Source: DATKUC01 sp964577375 (lineage in GTDB: Bacteria; Spirochaetota; Spirochaetia; DSM-27196; DATKUC01). From it: 64,000 bases of DNA. Location: the NCBI GenBank assembly GCA_964577375.1, contig CAZNYW010000009.1, positions 1 through 64,000 on the forward strand, read 5' to 3'. This document shows, piece after piece, positions 18,028-26,742 of the stretch. Each line of letters opens with the position of its first letter. The stretch's first letter is position 1. The notes beneath the pieces are model-generated. The model did not search any database. It saw only the letters and a program-made list of their open reading frames with translations, and was not told the origin of the DNA. The position numbers and the translations under genes are program-made.

Positions 18028-18056
18028 TTGACAGCGCGCTGGGGCGCGTTTAATAT
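18028..18056 (+). promoter_or_regulatory. Strong promoter of the isomerase/ABC transporter operon
   Basis: TTGACA at 18028-18033, a 17-bp spacer and TAATAT at 18051-18056. The predicted transcript leader runs to GTG 18094 and includes the ribosome site AAAGGAG at 18081-18087. It gives the isomerase and transporter genes their own transcription in addition to read-through from the kinase gene. Confidence 0.7.
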
Positions 18057-18093
18057 GTTGGGCGATCTGCGGATCGCAAGAAAGGAGCAGGGT

Positions 18094-19086
18094 GTGGGAA
18101 GACCGGTGACGCTGGTGTCCGGTCAATGGGCCGATCTGTCGTTTGATCAGCTCTGCGCAAAGGCCGGTGCCTTCGGGTTCGACGGCATCGAAATCGCCTG
18201 CTGGGGCGATCACCTCGATCTGCACAGAGCGGCGGACGATCCGTCCTATGTTGAACAGAAGAAACGCACGCTCGGCGAGAACGGCCTGGGCTGCTGGGCC
18301 CTTTCGGCCCATTTGCAGGGCCAGTGCGTGGGCGACCTCTATGACGAGCGGCTCGACAACTTCGCGCCCGAGGCGCTTCACGGCCGCCCGGAGAAGATAC
18401 GTGAGTGGGCCATCGGCGAGCTGATGCTTGCGCCGCGTGCGGCGGCAAACATGGGCGTTTCGGTGGTCACCTGCTTCATGGGCTCGCCCATCTGGAAGTT
18501 CTGGTACTCCTTTCCCCAGACGAGTGAGAAGATGATCGACGACGGGTACAGGAGAATCGTCGATCTGTGGACTCCGATCTTCGACGAATTCGACCGTTAC
18601 AATGTCCGGTTCGCGCTGGAGGTGCATCCCACCGAGATCGCCTTCGACTACTACACCACCCGGAGGCTTCTCGACGAGTTCGGCAACCGGCCGACGCTCG
18701 GGTTGAACTTCGATCCGAGCCACCTGCTCTGGCAGGGGGTCACGCCCCATCTTTTCGTCCGCGATTTCGCGGATCGGGTTTATCATGTTCACATGAAAGA
18801 CGTCGGCATAAACCGCGACGGCCGCGCGGGAATCCTCGGATCGCACCTGCCCTTCGGCGACCTGCGGCGCGGCTGGGACTTCCGTTCGCTCGGTCACGGG
18901 GATGTCGATTTCGGCCAGATCATCCGGGAGCTCAATGCCGCCGGATACGCGGGACCGCTCTCCGTGGAATGGGAGGACAGCGGAATGGACCGCGAGTTTG
19001 GAGCGACCGAATCGCTCGCTTTTGTGAGACGAATCGATTTTCGTCCTTCCGATATCGTTTTTGATGGAGCCATGAAACATGAGTGA
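18094..19086 (+). CDS. TIM-barrel sugar-phosphate isomerase/epimerase
   Basis: A 330-residue xylose-isomerase-like TIM barrel (AP endonuclease 2 superfamily). Landmarks: IEIACWGDHLD, VRFALEVHPTEIAFDYYTT, LGLNFDPSHLLWQG, VYHVHMKDVG and LSVEWEDSGMDREFGA. They provide the Glu, Asp/His and Glu metal ligands. GTG 18094 is preferred over the GTG at 17995 because the paralogue at 24523-25512 begins at the same point (MGRPVTL against VGRPVTL) and AAAGGAG lies just upstream. It overlaps the ABC ATPase gene by 8 bp. The substrate is not determinable here. Confidence 0.85.
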   Translation: MGRPVTLVSGQWADLSFDQLCAKAGAFGFDGIEIACWGDHLDLHRAADDPSYVEQKKRTLGENGLGCWALSAHLQGQCVGDLYDERLDNFAPEALHGRPEKIREWAIGELMLAPRAAANMGVSVVTCFMGSPIWKFWYSFPQTSEKMIDDGYRRIVDLWTPIFDEFDRYNVRFALEVHPTEIAFDYYTTRRLLDEFGNRPTLGLNFDPSHLLWQGVTPHLFVRDFADRVYHVHMKDVGINRDGRAGILGSHLPFGDLRRGWDFRSLGHGDVDFGQIIRELNAAGYAGPLSVEWEDSGMDREFGATESLAFVRRIDFRPSDIVFDGAMKHE

Positions 19087-20587
19087 CGTGCTGCTCGAAA
19101 CCCGGGAGATATCGAAGGACTTCTCCTCGGTCTACGTGCTCAACAAGGTGAATATTCAGGTGATCCGGGGCGAGATTCTCGGGATCATCGGGGAGAACGG
19201 GGCGGGAAAGTCGACGCTCATGAAGATCCTGAGCGGCGTCTACACGCCGACCTCCGGTGAAATCCACTTCGAGGGCGATCTCGTGGAAATCCTCGAGCCG
19301 CTCGACGCGAAGCGCCTGGGAATCAGCCTGATCCCTCAGGAGTTCAATCTGATTCGCGAGCTGACCGTCTACGACAACGTGTTCCTCGGCTCCGAGCTGC
19401 GGCAGAAGAATCACCTGCTCGACAAGACGACGATGATGGCGCGCACCCGCGAGCTCCTGACGGAACTGAACGTCGAGATCAAACCGGACGAGCGCATCGA
19501 GAATCTCAGCACCGCGCAGAAACAGATGGTGGAAATCTGCAAGGCTGTGTCGGTCAACGCGAAGCTGCTCATCATGGATGAGCCGACCACCGTGCTCACG
19601 CAGTTCGAGATAGACATTCTGTTCCGGCTGATGAAGAGGCTTCGCGACCAGGGGACGACCATCATCTACATTTCCCACAAGCTGAAAGAGGTAAAGACGA
19701 TATGCGACCGAGTCATCGTGCTGCGCGACGGTAATGTAGTGTCGACCGAAAAGATCGAGGACATAAGCGTTCTCGAAATGGCTCAGCGGATGGTCGGCCG
19801 CGAGCTCAATCAGGTCTTTCCGGAGAAGCACGCGCCCTCCGAAGAGCTGGTCTTCGAGGCCGAAAATCTCACCGTTCCCGGGGTGATCGAGGACGTGAGC
19901 TTCAAGCTGAGGCGGGGCGAGATCCTCGGACTCGCGGGGCTGGTAGGAGCCGGCCGCACCGAGGTTGCCGAGACCATTCTCGGCGTGCGGAAGGCCGAGA
20001 CAGGCCGGATCCTCATGCACGGAAAACAGGTAACCATTTCCCGCCCGGTGGATGCGGTCGCAAACGGCATCAGTTACCTTTCGGAAGACCGCCAGGGCAG
20101 CGGCATCCTCACCAGCTTCTCGGTGGTGCAGAATACAAGTCTGGTATCCCTCGGCAACTACTGCAGATACCTCATCAAGCTGATCGTGCGGCAGAAGGAA
20201 CGTGACGCTGCAACCGCGCATATCGACCGCTTCAACATCAAAACCCAGAGCCTCGACACCAGGCTCGAGTTTCTCAGCGGCGGCAATCAGCAGAAGGTCT
20301 CGCTCGCGAAATCGATCGATCCCAGTCCGGTGGTGCTCATCGCCGACGAACCGACGCGCGGGGTAGACGTTTCGGCGAAGCAGGAAATCTACCGCCTGAT
20401 AAACGCGCTTGCTTCGGAGGGCCTCTCCTGCATCTTCATCTCTTCGGAGCAGGAAGAGATCATCGGCATGTGTCATCGCGTGATCGTGATGAAGCAGGGC
20501 CGTATCATGGGAACGATCGAAGGGGACCAGATCAACGAAGAGGAAATCATGTATCTCGCAACCGGAATCAGGGAAGGAGTAGCGTAA
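19079..20587 (+). CDS. Sugar ABC transporter ATP-binding protein (RbsA/MglA type)
   Basis: A 502-residue ATPase with two tandem ABC domains, energising import of a monosaccharide. The first domain has Walker A GENGAGKST, signature-region LSTAQKQMVEI and Walker B LLIMDEPT. The second has a degenerate Walker A (GLVGAGRTE), the signature LSGGNQQKV and VLIADEPTRGVD, as is usual for this subfamily. Its ATG overlaps the isomerase and its stop shares one base with the permease start (TAATG), so the genes are tightly coupled. Confidence 0.95.
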   Translation: MSDVLLETREISKDFSSVYVLNKVNIQVIRGEILGIIGENGAGKSTLMKILSGVYTPTSGEIHFEGDLVEILEPLDAKRLGISLIPQEFNLIRELTVYDNVFLGSELRQKNHLLDKTTMMARTRELLTELNVEIKPDERIENLSTAQKQMVEICKAVSVNAKLLIMDEPTTVLTQFEIDILFRLMKRLRDQGTTIIYISHKLKEVKTICDRVIVLRDGNVVSTEKIEDISVLEMAQRMVGRELNQVFPEKHAPSEELVFEAENLTVPGVIEDVSFKLRRGEILGLAGLVGAGRTEVAETILGVRKAETGRILMHGKQVTISRPVDAVANGISYLSEDRQGSGILTSFSVVQNTSLVSLGNYCRYLIKLIVRQKERDAATAHIDRFNIKTQSLDTRLEFLSGGNQQKVSLAKSIDPSPVVLIADEPTRGVDVSAKQEIYRLINALASEGLSCIFISSEQEEIIGMCHRVIVMKQGRIMGTIEGDQINEEEIMYLATGIREGVA

Positions 20588-21561
20588 TGACGACGGCCAG
20601 GATTTCACAGGTGCTCAAGAAGTTCGACTATCAGAAGTACTCGTCTTTTATCGCCCTGGTGGTGCTCTTTGTCCTTTCGGCGTTCCTGAGCCCCTTCTTC
20701 CTGCGGCCCGGAAACCTGGTAAATATCCTGAGCCAGGTCTCCTACATCGGGATAATCGCGCTCGGTCAGGCTTTCGTTATCATCACCGCCGGCATCGATC
20801 TCTCTGTTGGATCGCTTGTCGCATTCAACTCGCTGATCGGCGTCATGTTCATGAATTACGTACTGAAGACCACCGGAAATGAAGTTCTCGCGGTGGTGCT
20901 TGGCGTTGCCGGGACGCTGTCAATCGGTGCAGCGGGCGGACTGCTCAACGGTTTCACCGTCACGCGGGGCAAGCTTGCACCCTTCATTGTCACCCTCGGT
21001 ACCATGGCGATTTTTCGCTCGCTCGCGCTGTTCATCGGGAACGCGGGCGAAATTCAGTCGCACAGCGCGATCTACGGAGAGTTCGGTCTCGCGAATATTA
21101 TCTTTCTCCCGGTCCCGGTGTGGGCCATGCTTATCATGGCCTTCGTTCTCGACATAGTGCTCAACCGTACGCGTTACGGCCGCTACCTCTGCGCGGTCGG
21201 CTCCAACACGCGGGTTGCGATCTTCTCGGCAATAAACGTCGACCGCGTGAAGACATTAGCCTACACGATAACCGGGCTTACCGTCGGTATCTCCTCGGTG
21301 CTTCTCTCATCGCGCTTCAACGCGGTGAGCACCTCCAACACCGGTATGGGATACGAGCTGGACTCCATAGCGGCGGTTATCGTCGGCGGTACCTCCCTGA
21401 TGGGAGGCCGCGGAACAGTCTGGGGAACGATCGTCGGTGCGATCATCCTCGGTATCATCAACAACATGCTGAATATGCTGGGTGTCTCCGCCTATCTGCA
21501 GGGCACCGTGAAGGGCCTGGTCATCATCGGGGCGGTCTATATCCAGCGTCAACGGGCCTGA
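20587..21561 (+). CDS. Sugar ABC transporter permease (RbsC type)
   Basis: A 324-residue integral membrane protein of the CUT2 family with 8-10 hydrophobic segments. ITAGIDLSVGSLVAFNSL and the late YELDSIAAVIVGGTSLMGGRGTV... region are typical RbsC motifs. ATG 20587 overlaps the ATPase stop by one base. A longer frame upstream would lie wholly within the ATPase gene and is rejected. Confidence 0.95.
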   Translation: MTTARISQVLKKFDYQKYSSFIALVVLFVLSAFLSPFFLRPGNLVNILSQVSYIGIIALGQAFVIITAGIDLSVGSLVAFNSLIGVMFMNYVLKTTGNEVLAVVLGVAGTLSIGAAGGLLNGFTVTRGKLAPFIVTLGTMAIFRSLALFIGNAGEIQSHSAIYGEFGLANIIFLPVPVWAMLIMAFVLDIVLNRTRYGRYLCAVGSNTRVAIFSAINVDRVKTLAYTITGLTVGISSVLLSSRFNAVSTSNTGMGYELDSIAAVIVGGTSLMGGRGTVWGTIVGAIILGIINNMLNMLGVSAYLQGTVKGLVIIGAVYIQRQRA

Positions 21562-21725
21562 TTCTCAGGGAGCGTGAATGGGGACTGAGCCGGAGGGGCA
21601 GTTGCCTTCCGGATACAGGGGCCGGACACCGCAGGTGTCCGGTGGATGACAGGTAACGCTCGCTCATGAAAATGGGTGAACGGCCGGCTCGCATGAGCCG
21701 GGAAGTTTCTAGAGGAGGTTGAGGC
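21562..21725 (+). promoter_or_regulatory. Intercistronic region with a perfect hairpin ahead of the binding-protein gene
   Basis: CCGGACACC (21622-21630), loop GCA and GGTGTCCGG (21634-21642) form a 9-bp perfect stem without a following T-run. In sugar ABC operons such hairpins often protect or punctuate the mRNA so that the binding protein is made in excess. A strong ribosome site (GAGGAGG, 21714-21720) then precedes ATG 21726. Confidence 0.5.
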
Positions 21726-22763
21726 ATGAAAAAGACACTGACCGTCTTTGTTGCCGCTCTCTTTGTGCTCGCGTTCTTTGTGAGCTGCGGGCAGAAGAGT
21801 AACACAGCTCAGGCCACTGGGCAGACCCAGACCGCGCAGCAGCCGACCCAGGCCGCGGCGTCGACACCTGGAAAGCCGATTCGCGTCGGGTACACGATGC
21901 CGACCGCAGACCACGGTTACATCGCACGCGCCATCTTCTGGGCGAAGAAAGCGATGTCCGACTGGCGGGCGAAGGATTCGAACATCACGTTTGACTTCGT
22001 TACCGCCGACACGGTCACCAAGCAGGCGAACGATATTCAGGACATGATGACGAAGGGTATCGACGCTCTGGTAGTATTCCCGATCGACGCGTCGATCACC
22101 TCCCAGGTCGAGAAGGCGCACGATGCCGGAATCTACACCGTTGTCATGGACCGTGGAACCACCAAGCCGGTTTACGACTCCTATCTGCACAACGACGACC
22201 AGGCCTACGCGACCCTCGCTTCCGAGACGCTCGCGAAGCAGCTCAACTACAAGGGCAACGTCGTGATCATCGAAGGTATCCCGACGCCGATCAACACGAT
22301 CCGTGTCGATACCGACAAGGCCGTGTTCGCCAAGTACGGCATGAAGGTCCTCGATTCTCAGCCCGGCAACTGGAACCAGCAGAAGGCGCATGATGTCATG
22401 CAGAACTACCTGCAGAAGTACCAGCAGATCGACGGCGTCATCACGAATGACGACGACATGCTGATCGGCGCCCGCCTTGCGGCGAAGGAAGCCGGACGCA
22501 CCGACATCAAGGCATGGATGGGCGGCGGCGCAGACAAGCGCATCCTGAAGATCATCCAGGAAGGCAGCGATCCGACGCTCATTGCCGACGTGACCTATCC
22601 GCCGGACCAGTGCGCGGACACCGTTACCATGGCCGTCCTCGGCGCGCGGCACAAGAGCTTTGACGGCTTCTATCAGACGAAGCCCCCGCTCGAGGTCGTG
22701 CTCGCTGCAGAGCTCGTGACCAAGGACAACGCTGCGAACTTCATCAATCCCGACGAGCCGTAA
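21726..22763 (+). CDS. Sugar ABC transporter substrate-binding lipoprotein (RbsB type)
   Basis: A 345-residue type I periplasmic binding protein. A lipoprotein signal (LFVLAFFVSC, Cys at about residue 20) and an Ala/Gln/Thr-rich linker precede the mature domain, which begins near IRVGYTMPTADHGY. The two-lobe fold is recognisable from GIDALVVFPIDAS, NDDDMLIGARLAAKEAGR and PPDQCADTVTMAVLG. It completes the RbsA/C/B-like importer. The sugar is unknown. A rho-independent terminator follows. Confidence 0.95.
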   Translation: MKKTLTVFVAALFVLAFFVSCGQKSNTAQATGQTQTAQQPTQAAASTPGKPIRVGYTMPTADHGYIARAIFWAKKAMSDWRAKDSNITFDFVTADTVTKQANDIQDMMTKGIDALVVFPIDASITSQVEKAHDAGIYTVVMDRGTTKPVYDSYLHNDDQAYATLASETLAKQLNYKGNVVIIEGIPTPINTIRVDTDKAVFAKYGMKVLDSQPGNWNQQKAHDVMQNYLQKYQQIDGVITNDDDMLIGARLAAKEAGRTDIKAWMGGGADKRILKIIQEGSDPTLIADVTYPPDQCADTVTMAVLGARHKSFDGFYQTKPPLEVVLAAELVTKDNAANFINPDEP

Positions 22764-22830
22764 GGCCGGCAGGAGTATGTGCCGTCCGGCACGCGGTCAT
22801 GCGGCCGGGCGGCGAAACGGACCTTACGAC

Positions 22831-22863
22831 GAGCCCGCTCCCTTCGGGGGCGGGCTCATTTTG
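22831..22863 (+). terminator. Rho-independent terminator of the ABC transporter operon
   Basis: GAGCCCGC, a TCCCTTCGG apical part and GCGGGCTC form a strong GC stem at 22831-22857, followed by ATTTTGT. It lies 68 bp after the binding-protein stop. Confidence 0.8.
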
Positions 22864-22919
22864 TCTGCGAGTTGTGATAAGATAGCCGAATAACAGTGAC
22901 CAGGGAGGCCTTCTCTAAT

Positions 22920-23493
22920 ATGGAACAAGTCCGCGTCGCGGTGATCGGGGTGGGGGGATTCGCCCGGACGCAATTTCTGGTTCGCCTGCATGTTCATCAC
23001 CCTCATGCTGCCCTACCAGGTGATCATGATCCCGCAGTTCATCATCTTCCAGAAGCTGCACTGGGTGAACACCTTTGCGCCGTTGATCTTGCCGATGTTC
23101 ATGGGTCAGCCCTTTTTCATCTTTCTCATGGTTCAGTTCATCCGCGGGATACCGGCGGAGCTGGATGAGTCGGCCTACCTCGACGGCTGCGGCATGTTCC
23201 GGATTTTCACGCACATCATGTTCCCGCTCATCACCCCGGCGGTGATCACCACCGTCATCTTCAGCTTCTACTGGCGCTGGGACGACTTTCTGGGCCCGCT
23301 TCTCTATCTGAACAAGCCCAGTCTCTTCACGGTGTCGCTTGCGCTCAAAATGTTCTCCGACCCCATGACCTCAACCGACTGGGGTGCGATCTTTGCGATG
23401 GGCACCGTCTCGCTTCTTCCGATCCTCGCGATATTCGTAGCGTTTCAGAAGCACCTGGTGGAGGGAATAAGCACCACCGGCCTGAAGTCCTGA
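22920..23493 (+). pseudogene. Chimeric remnant: Gfo/Idh-type start joined to the C-terminal part of a MalG-like ABC permease
   Basis: ATG 22920, with GGGAGG upstream, begins MEQVRVAVIGVGGFA, a dinucleotide-binding start typical of Gfo/Idh/MocA oxidoreductases. Around 22957-22972 the homology switches, in a different reading frame, to a CUT1 sugar permease. It begins near PGRNFWFACM and runs through MLPYQVIMIPQF, the EAA-loop region SAYLDGCGMFRIF and the end GISTTGLKS at 23493. The N-terminal half of the permease (first membrane helices) and almost all of the oxidoreductase are missing, so neither product can work. An internal ATG at 22990 could give a 167-residue fragment. It looks like a deletion junction, but an assembly join is possible. 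Confidence 0.7.
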
Positions 23494-23518
23494 ACCGGTC
23501 GTGCCATGCTGCCGCCCG

Positions 23519-23546
23519 GCGCCGCCTGCGCGGCGCTTCCGTTCTT
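23519..23546. terminator. Hairpin between convergent genes
   Basis: GCGCCGC, loop CTGC and GCGGCGC (23519-23536) are followed by the T-rich TTCCGTTCTT. It sits between the permease remnant and the convergent ROK gene and could end transcription from the left. Confidence 0.5.
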
Positions 23547-24517
23547 CAGTCTATTTCCGAAAGCGCCATTGGATGGAGCTGGAGCGAGGCGGCGCCGATC
23601 AAGGCCGCATCGTAGCCGAGAGCGGAAGCCGCAACCGGACAGTTGAAAAAGCGGCTGCCGATGGTTCGAGCCGGAAGCTCGCGTTCGAGCACGGGCCGCA
23701 GGAGGTCAAGTGAGAGGCCGACTCCGCCGCCTATGACGATGAGATCCGGATCGAGCAGGTTGACAAAGGCGGCGAGGCCGCGCGAGAGCCTCGTGCCCGC
23801 GTAGTCGACAACCTCGTGGCAGAGCGGGTCGCCTTCACGGGCCGCCTCCGCAATCATTCTGGCGTCTATGAGCTTCTCATCGCCGCCGCACCGTTCGCGG
23901 AGGAGGGTCTTCCTGCCCTCCGCCATGAGCAGGCGGGCCCGGCGGGCCCACGCAGGACCTGCGGCTTCCGCCTCGAGACAGCCGTGGTTGCCACAGCCGC
24001 AGAGAGCTCCGCCCTCCTCGACCACGATGTGGCCGATCTCGCCCGCCATGCTGTGCGCTCCACGGAGCAGACGGCCGTCTGAAACAATCCCGGCGCCTAT
24101 CCCCGTGCTTACGGTTACCCACAAAAAGCAGTGCGCCTCCTTCGCGGTGCCGAACCAGCGCTCCGCCCAGGCACACGCGTTTACATCGTTCTCGACCCGG
24201 ACCGGGAGTCCGATTCGCTTGGCCACCAGCGCTGCTATGGGTATGTCGGAGAGCCCTGAGTAGGGGGCGAAGAGCAGGCGGCCGGCGACCGGATCGACCA
24301 GCCCCGGAAGAGTCATGCCCGCACCGGTCAGAGGCGCGTGGCGGTCGATCAGCGGACGCACGGCGGAGGCGATCTGGTCGACGATGCCCGCAGCACCGTG
24401 CTGTGAGTCAGTGGGAGCGCTCGATTTTTCGAGAATCCTGCCGTCCGGGTCGACAACCCCGACGGCCAGCTTCGATCCGCCGAGGTCGATGGCGAGGCAG
24501 GCTTGGCGGGCGGCCAC
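23546..24517 (-). CDS. ROK-family sugar kinase
   Basis: A 323-residue kinase of the ROK family, probably phosphorylating glucose or an amino sugar. The phosphate motif LAIDLGGSKLAVGVVD, the catalytic VENDVNACAWAE, the HxGHI-type segment GEIGHIVVEEGG and the zinc motif CGCGNHGCLEAEA (Cys-x-Cys-x4-Cys) are all present. The start is uncertain: GTG 24517 lies 5 nt after the stop of the isomerase upstream, and no ATG in frame fits. It is the last gene of the reverse run from 32310. Confidence 0.9.
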   Translation of the reverse strand: MAARQACLAIDLGGSKLAVGVVDPDGRILEKSSAPTDSQHGAAGIVDQIASAVRPLIDRHAPLTGAGMTLPGLVDPVAGRLLFAPYSGLSDIPIAALVAKRIGLPVRVENDVNACAWAERWFGTAKEAHCFLWVTVSTGIGAGIVSDGRLLRGAHSMAGEIGHIVVEEGGALCGCGNHGCLEAEAAGPAWARRARLLMAEGRKTLLRERCGGDEKLIDARMIAEAAREGDPLCHEVVDYAGTRLSRGLAAFVNLLDPDLIVIGGGVGLSLDLLRPVLERELPARTIGSRFFNCPVAASALGYDAALIGAASLQLHPMALSEID

Positions 24518-24522
24518 GGTGG

Positions 24523-25512
24523 CTACCGTTTCATGTCCTGGTCGAAGGCGACGTCCGAGGGGGCGAAGTCGATCTTGCGTACGAACTCCAGCGACTCTTT
24601 CGCGCCGAACTCGCGCTCCATCCCGTTGTCTTCCCACTCGACCGAGAGCGGACCTTCGTAGCCGGCTGCATTTAGCGAGCGGATGATGCTTTCGAAGTCC
24701 ACCGACCCGTGTCCCAGGGAGCGAAAGTTCCAGCCGCGCCGCAGGTCTCCGAAGGGCAGGTGAGAGCCGAGGATTCCGGCCTTGCCGTCGAGCGTCACCG
24801 CGGCGTCCTTCATGTGGACGTGATAGATCCTGTCCGGAAATTCCGAGATCATCACCTTCGGATCCATTCCCTGCCAGAGCAGATGGCTTGGGTCGAAGTT
24901 CAGCCCGAGTGTCGGTCGCCGTGCGAACTCCCCGAACAACCGTTCGGTGGTGTAATAGTCGTAGGCGATCTCGGTCGGGTGGACCTCAAACGCGAACCTC
25001 ACCTTGTGATGGTCGAATTCGTCGAAGATCGGTGTCCAAAGATCGACTATCTCTCTGTAGCCGTCGGATATCGTCTCTTCGCTGGTCGACGGGAAGGAGT
25101 AGAAGAATCCCCAGATGGGTGAACCGAGGAACCCGGTGGCGACCGGGCAGCCCATGTTTGCCGCGGCGGCGGGGGCGTACTTCATCTGCTCGATCCCCCA
25201 CGCGCGGATCCGGTCCGGCTTGCCGGCAAGTTCCGCGGGTGCGAAGGAATCGAGCCGTTTGTCGTAACGGTCTCCGACGCACTGGCCGAGCAGGTGCGTT
25301 CCTATTGCCCAGCAGCCGAGATCGTATTTCGCCAGTATCCTTTTTCGATCGTCCACGTAGGCAGGGTCGGTCGCTGCCCTCTTCGCATCGAGGTGGTCCC
25401 CCCAGCAGGCAATCTCCAGGCCGTCGTAGCCCATTGCGCCCGCCTTCCTGCAGATTTCTTCGAACGGCAGATCCGTCCACTGTCCGGTAAAAAGCGTTAC
25501 CGGTCGTCCCAT
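24523..25512 (-). CDS. TIM-barrel sugar-phosphate isomerase/epimerase (paralogue)
   Basis: A 329-residue paralogue of the protein at 18094-19086, sharing its start (GRPVTL), IEIACWGDHLD-like segment, FEVHPTEIAYDYYTT, LNFDPSHLLWQG, IYHVHMKD and LSVEWEDNGMEREFGA. ATG 25512 has AAGGAG 7 nt upstream. The two copies sit in two sugar gene sets about 6 kb apart in opposite orientation, suggesting duplication with possible change of substrate. Confidence 0.87.
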   Translation of the reverse strand: MGRPVTLFTGQWTDLPFEEICRKAGAMGYDGLEIACWGDHLDAKRAATDPAYVDDRKRILAKYDLGCWAIGTHLLGQCVGDRYDKRLDSFAPAELAGKPDRIRAWGIEQMKYAPAAAANMGCPVATGFLGSPIWGFFYSFPSTSEETISDGYREIVDLWTPIFDEFDHHKVRFAFEVHPTEIAYDYYTTERLFGEFARRPTLGLNFDPSHLLWQGMDPKVMISEFPDRIYHVHMKDAAVTLDGKAGILGSHLPFGDLRRGWNFRSLGHGSVDFESIIRSLNAAGYEGPLSVEWEDNGMEREFGAKESLEFVRKIDFAPSDVAFDQDMKR

Positions 25513-25541
25513 GATGAGCTCCTTCGTCGTGTGCACCGCTG

Positions 25542-26723
25542 CTATGCAAACTTGACCCAGGATGCGGATGCCTTCGAGCTTTCGACGCACTTCTCGATGA
25601 ATCGCACGCCCTGTGCCCCATCCGCGAGACCCGGGTATTCAAGCTGTCCACCGGCTGCCGCGGCCGCCTTGCCCGATTTCTTCCGGTTCAGCGCTTCGCA
25701 GAATCCGCGATAGACGTTGGCGAACGCTTCGAAGTAGCCCTCCGGATGGCCTGCAGGAACGCGGGAGTATTTTGCGGCGCCCGGGACGAAGGGCTCGCGG
25801 CCGCGCGAGATTATCTGCAGCGGCTGATCGAGCTTTCGAAGCCGGATGTAATTGGGATCCTCCTGCGCCCACTCGAGCGAGCCCTTGCTGCCGAGTACCC
25901 GGATGCGCAGCCCGTTGTCGTACCCGACCGCAACCTGGGAGACCCAGATCGATCCTTTGACCCCGCCCTTGAAGTTCAGCATCACCGTTGCGTTGTCGTC
26001 GAGCTTACGGCCCTTCACGAAGGTATCCATGCGCGCGCAGAGCGAATCTATCTTGAGCCCTGTCATGTAGGAGATCAGGTTTTCGGCGTGGGTGCCGATG
26101 TCTCCGACGGAGTTCGAAATGCCGCTCAATTTCGGATTGGTTCGCCACTCGGCCTGCTTGTTCCCCGATTTCTCCGCCGGAGTCGCGAGCCATTCCTGAA
26201 CGTATTCGGCGGCGACGAACCTAATGTCACCGAGCTCGCCGTTTGCGATCAGTGCGCGCGCCTGTTTCACAGCCGGATAGCCGGTGTAGGTGTAGGTCAC
26301 GCAGAATAACAGATCCTTCTTCTTTGCCAGAGCGGCAAGCTGCTTCGCCTCCTCCGTTGAAAGCACCAGAGGCTTGTCGCACACCACGTGAATGCCCTGC
26401 TCGAGGAACGCCTTCGCCACGGGGAAGTGAGTGGAGTTCGGCGTAACAATGACGACAAAGTCGATGCGATCGCTCCGCTTGCCCTCGGCTGACGCCATCG
26501 AGCGGTAATCCTTGTAGAGACGGCCCGAGTCGAGTCCCAGCAGTTTTCCGGTACGGCGCGTGTTGTCGACCGAACGCGAAAAGCAGCCGGCCACGAGCGC
26601 CGCGCTGTTGTCGAAGTTGATCGCCTTCCGGTGCACCTCTCCGATGAGCGCACCCTCGCCGCCGCCTACCATCCCGTAGGTGAGTGATGATTTTCCTGCT
26701 CCGGTCCTGCTTCCTTCGATCAT
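25542..26723 (-). CDS. Gfo/Idh/MocA-family NAD(P)-dependent oxidoreductase
   Basis: A 393-residue sugar or cyclitol dehydrogenase. The N-terminal Rossmann motif is GMVGGGEGALIG, followed by IVTPNSTHFPVAKAFLEQG, HVVCDKPLVLS (the conserved catalytic Lys-Pro) and the C-terminal beta-sheet domain with DIGTHAENL. ATG 26723 has AGGAGAAGAGC just upstream. It lies 19 nt after the acetyl-CoA carboxylase stop and 29 nt before the isomerase, so it probably shares their transcript. Confidence 0.92.
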   Translation of the reverse strand: MIEGSRTGAGKSSLTYGMVGGGEGALIGEVHRKAINFDNSAALVAGCFSRSVDNTRRTGKLLGLDSGRLYKDYRSMASAEGKRSDRIDFVVIVTPNSTHFPVAKAFLEQGIHVVCDKPLVLSTEEAKQLAALAKKKDLLFCVTYTYTGYPAVKQARALIANGELGDIRFVAAEYVQEWLATPAEKSGNKQAEWRTNPKLSGISNSVGDIGTHAENLISYMTGLKIDSLCARMDTFVKGRKLDDNATVMLNFKGGVKGSIWVSQVAVGYDNGLRIRVLGSKGSLEWAQEDPNYIRLRKLDQPLQIISRGREPFVPGAAKYSRVPAGHPEGYFEAFANVYRGFCEALNRKKSGKAAAAAGGQLEYPGLADGAQGVRFIEKCVESSKASASWVKFA

Positions 26724-26742
26724 TGCTCTTCTCCTGTTTATG

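Noticed and set aside
22896..23168. Forward frame continuing from the oxidoreductase start over the permease remnant
   Set aside because: After residue 28 it is His/Ala/Pro-rich shadow of the permease frame; only the first 20 or so codons look real.
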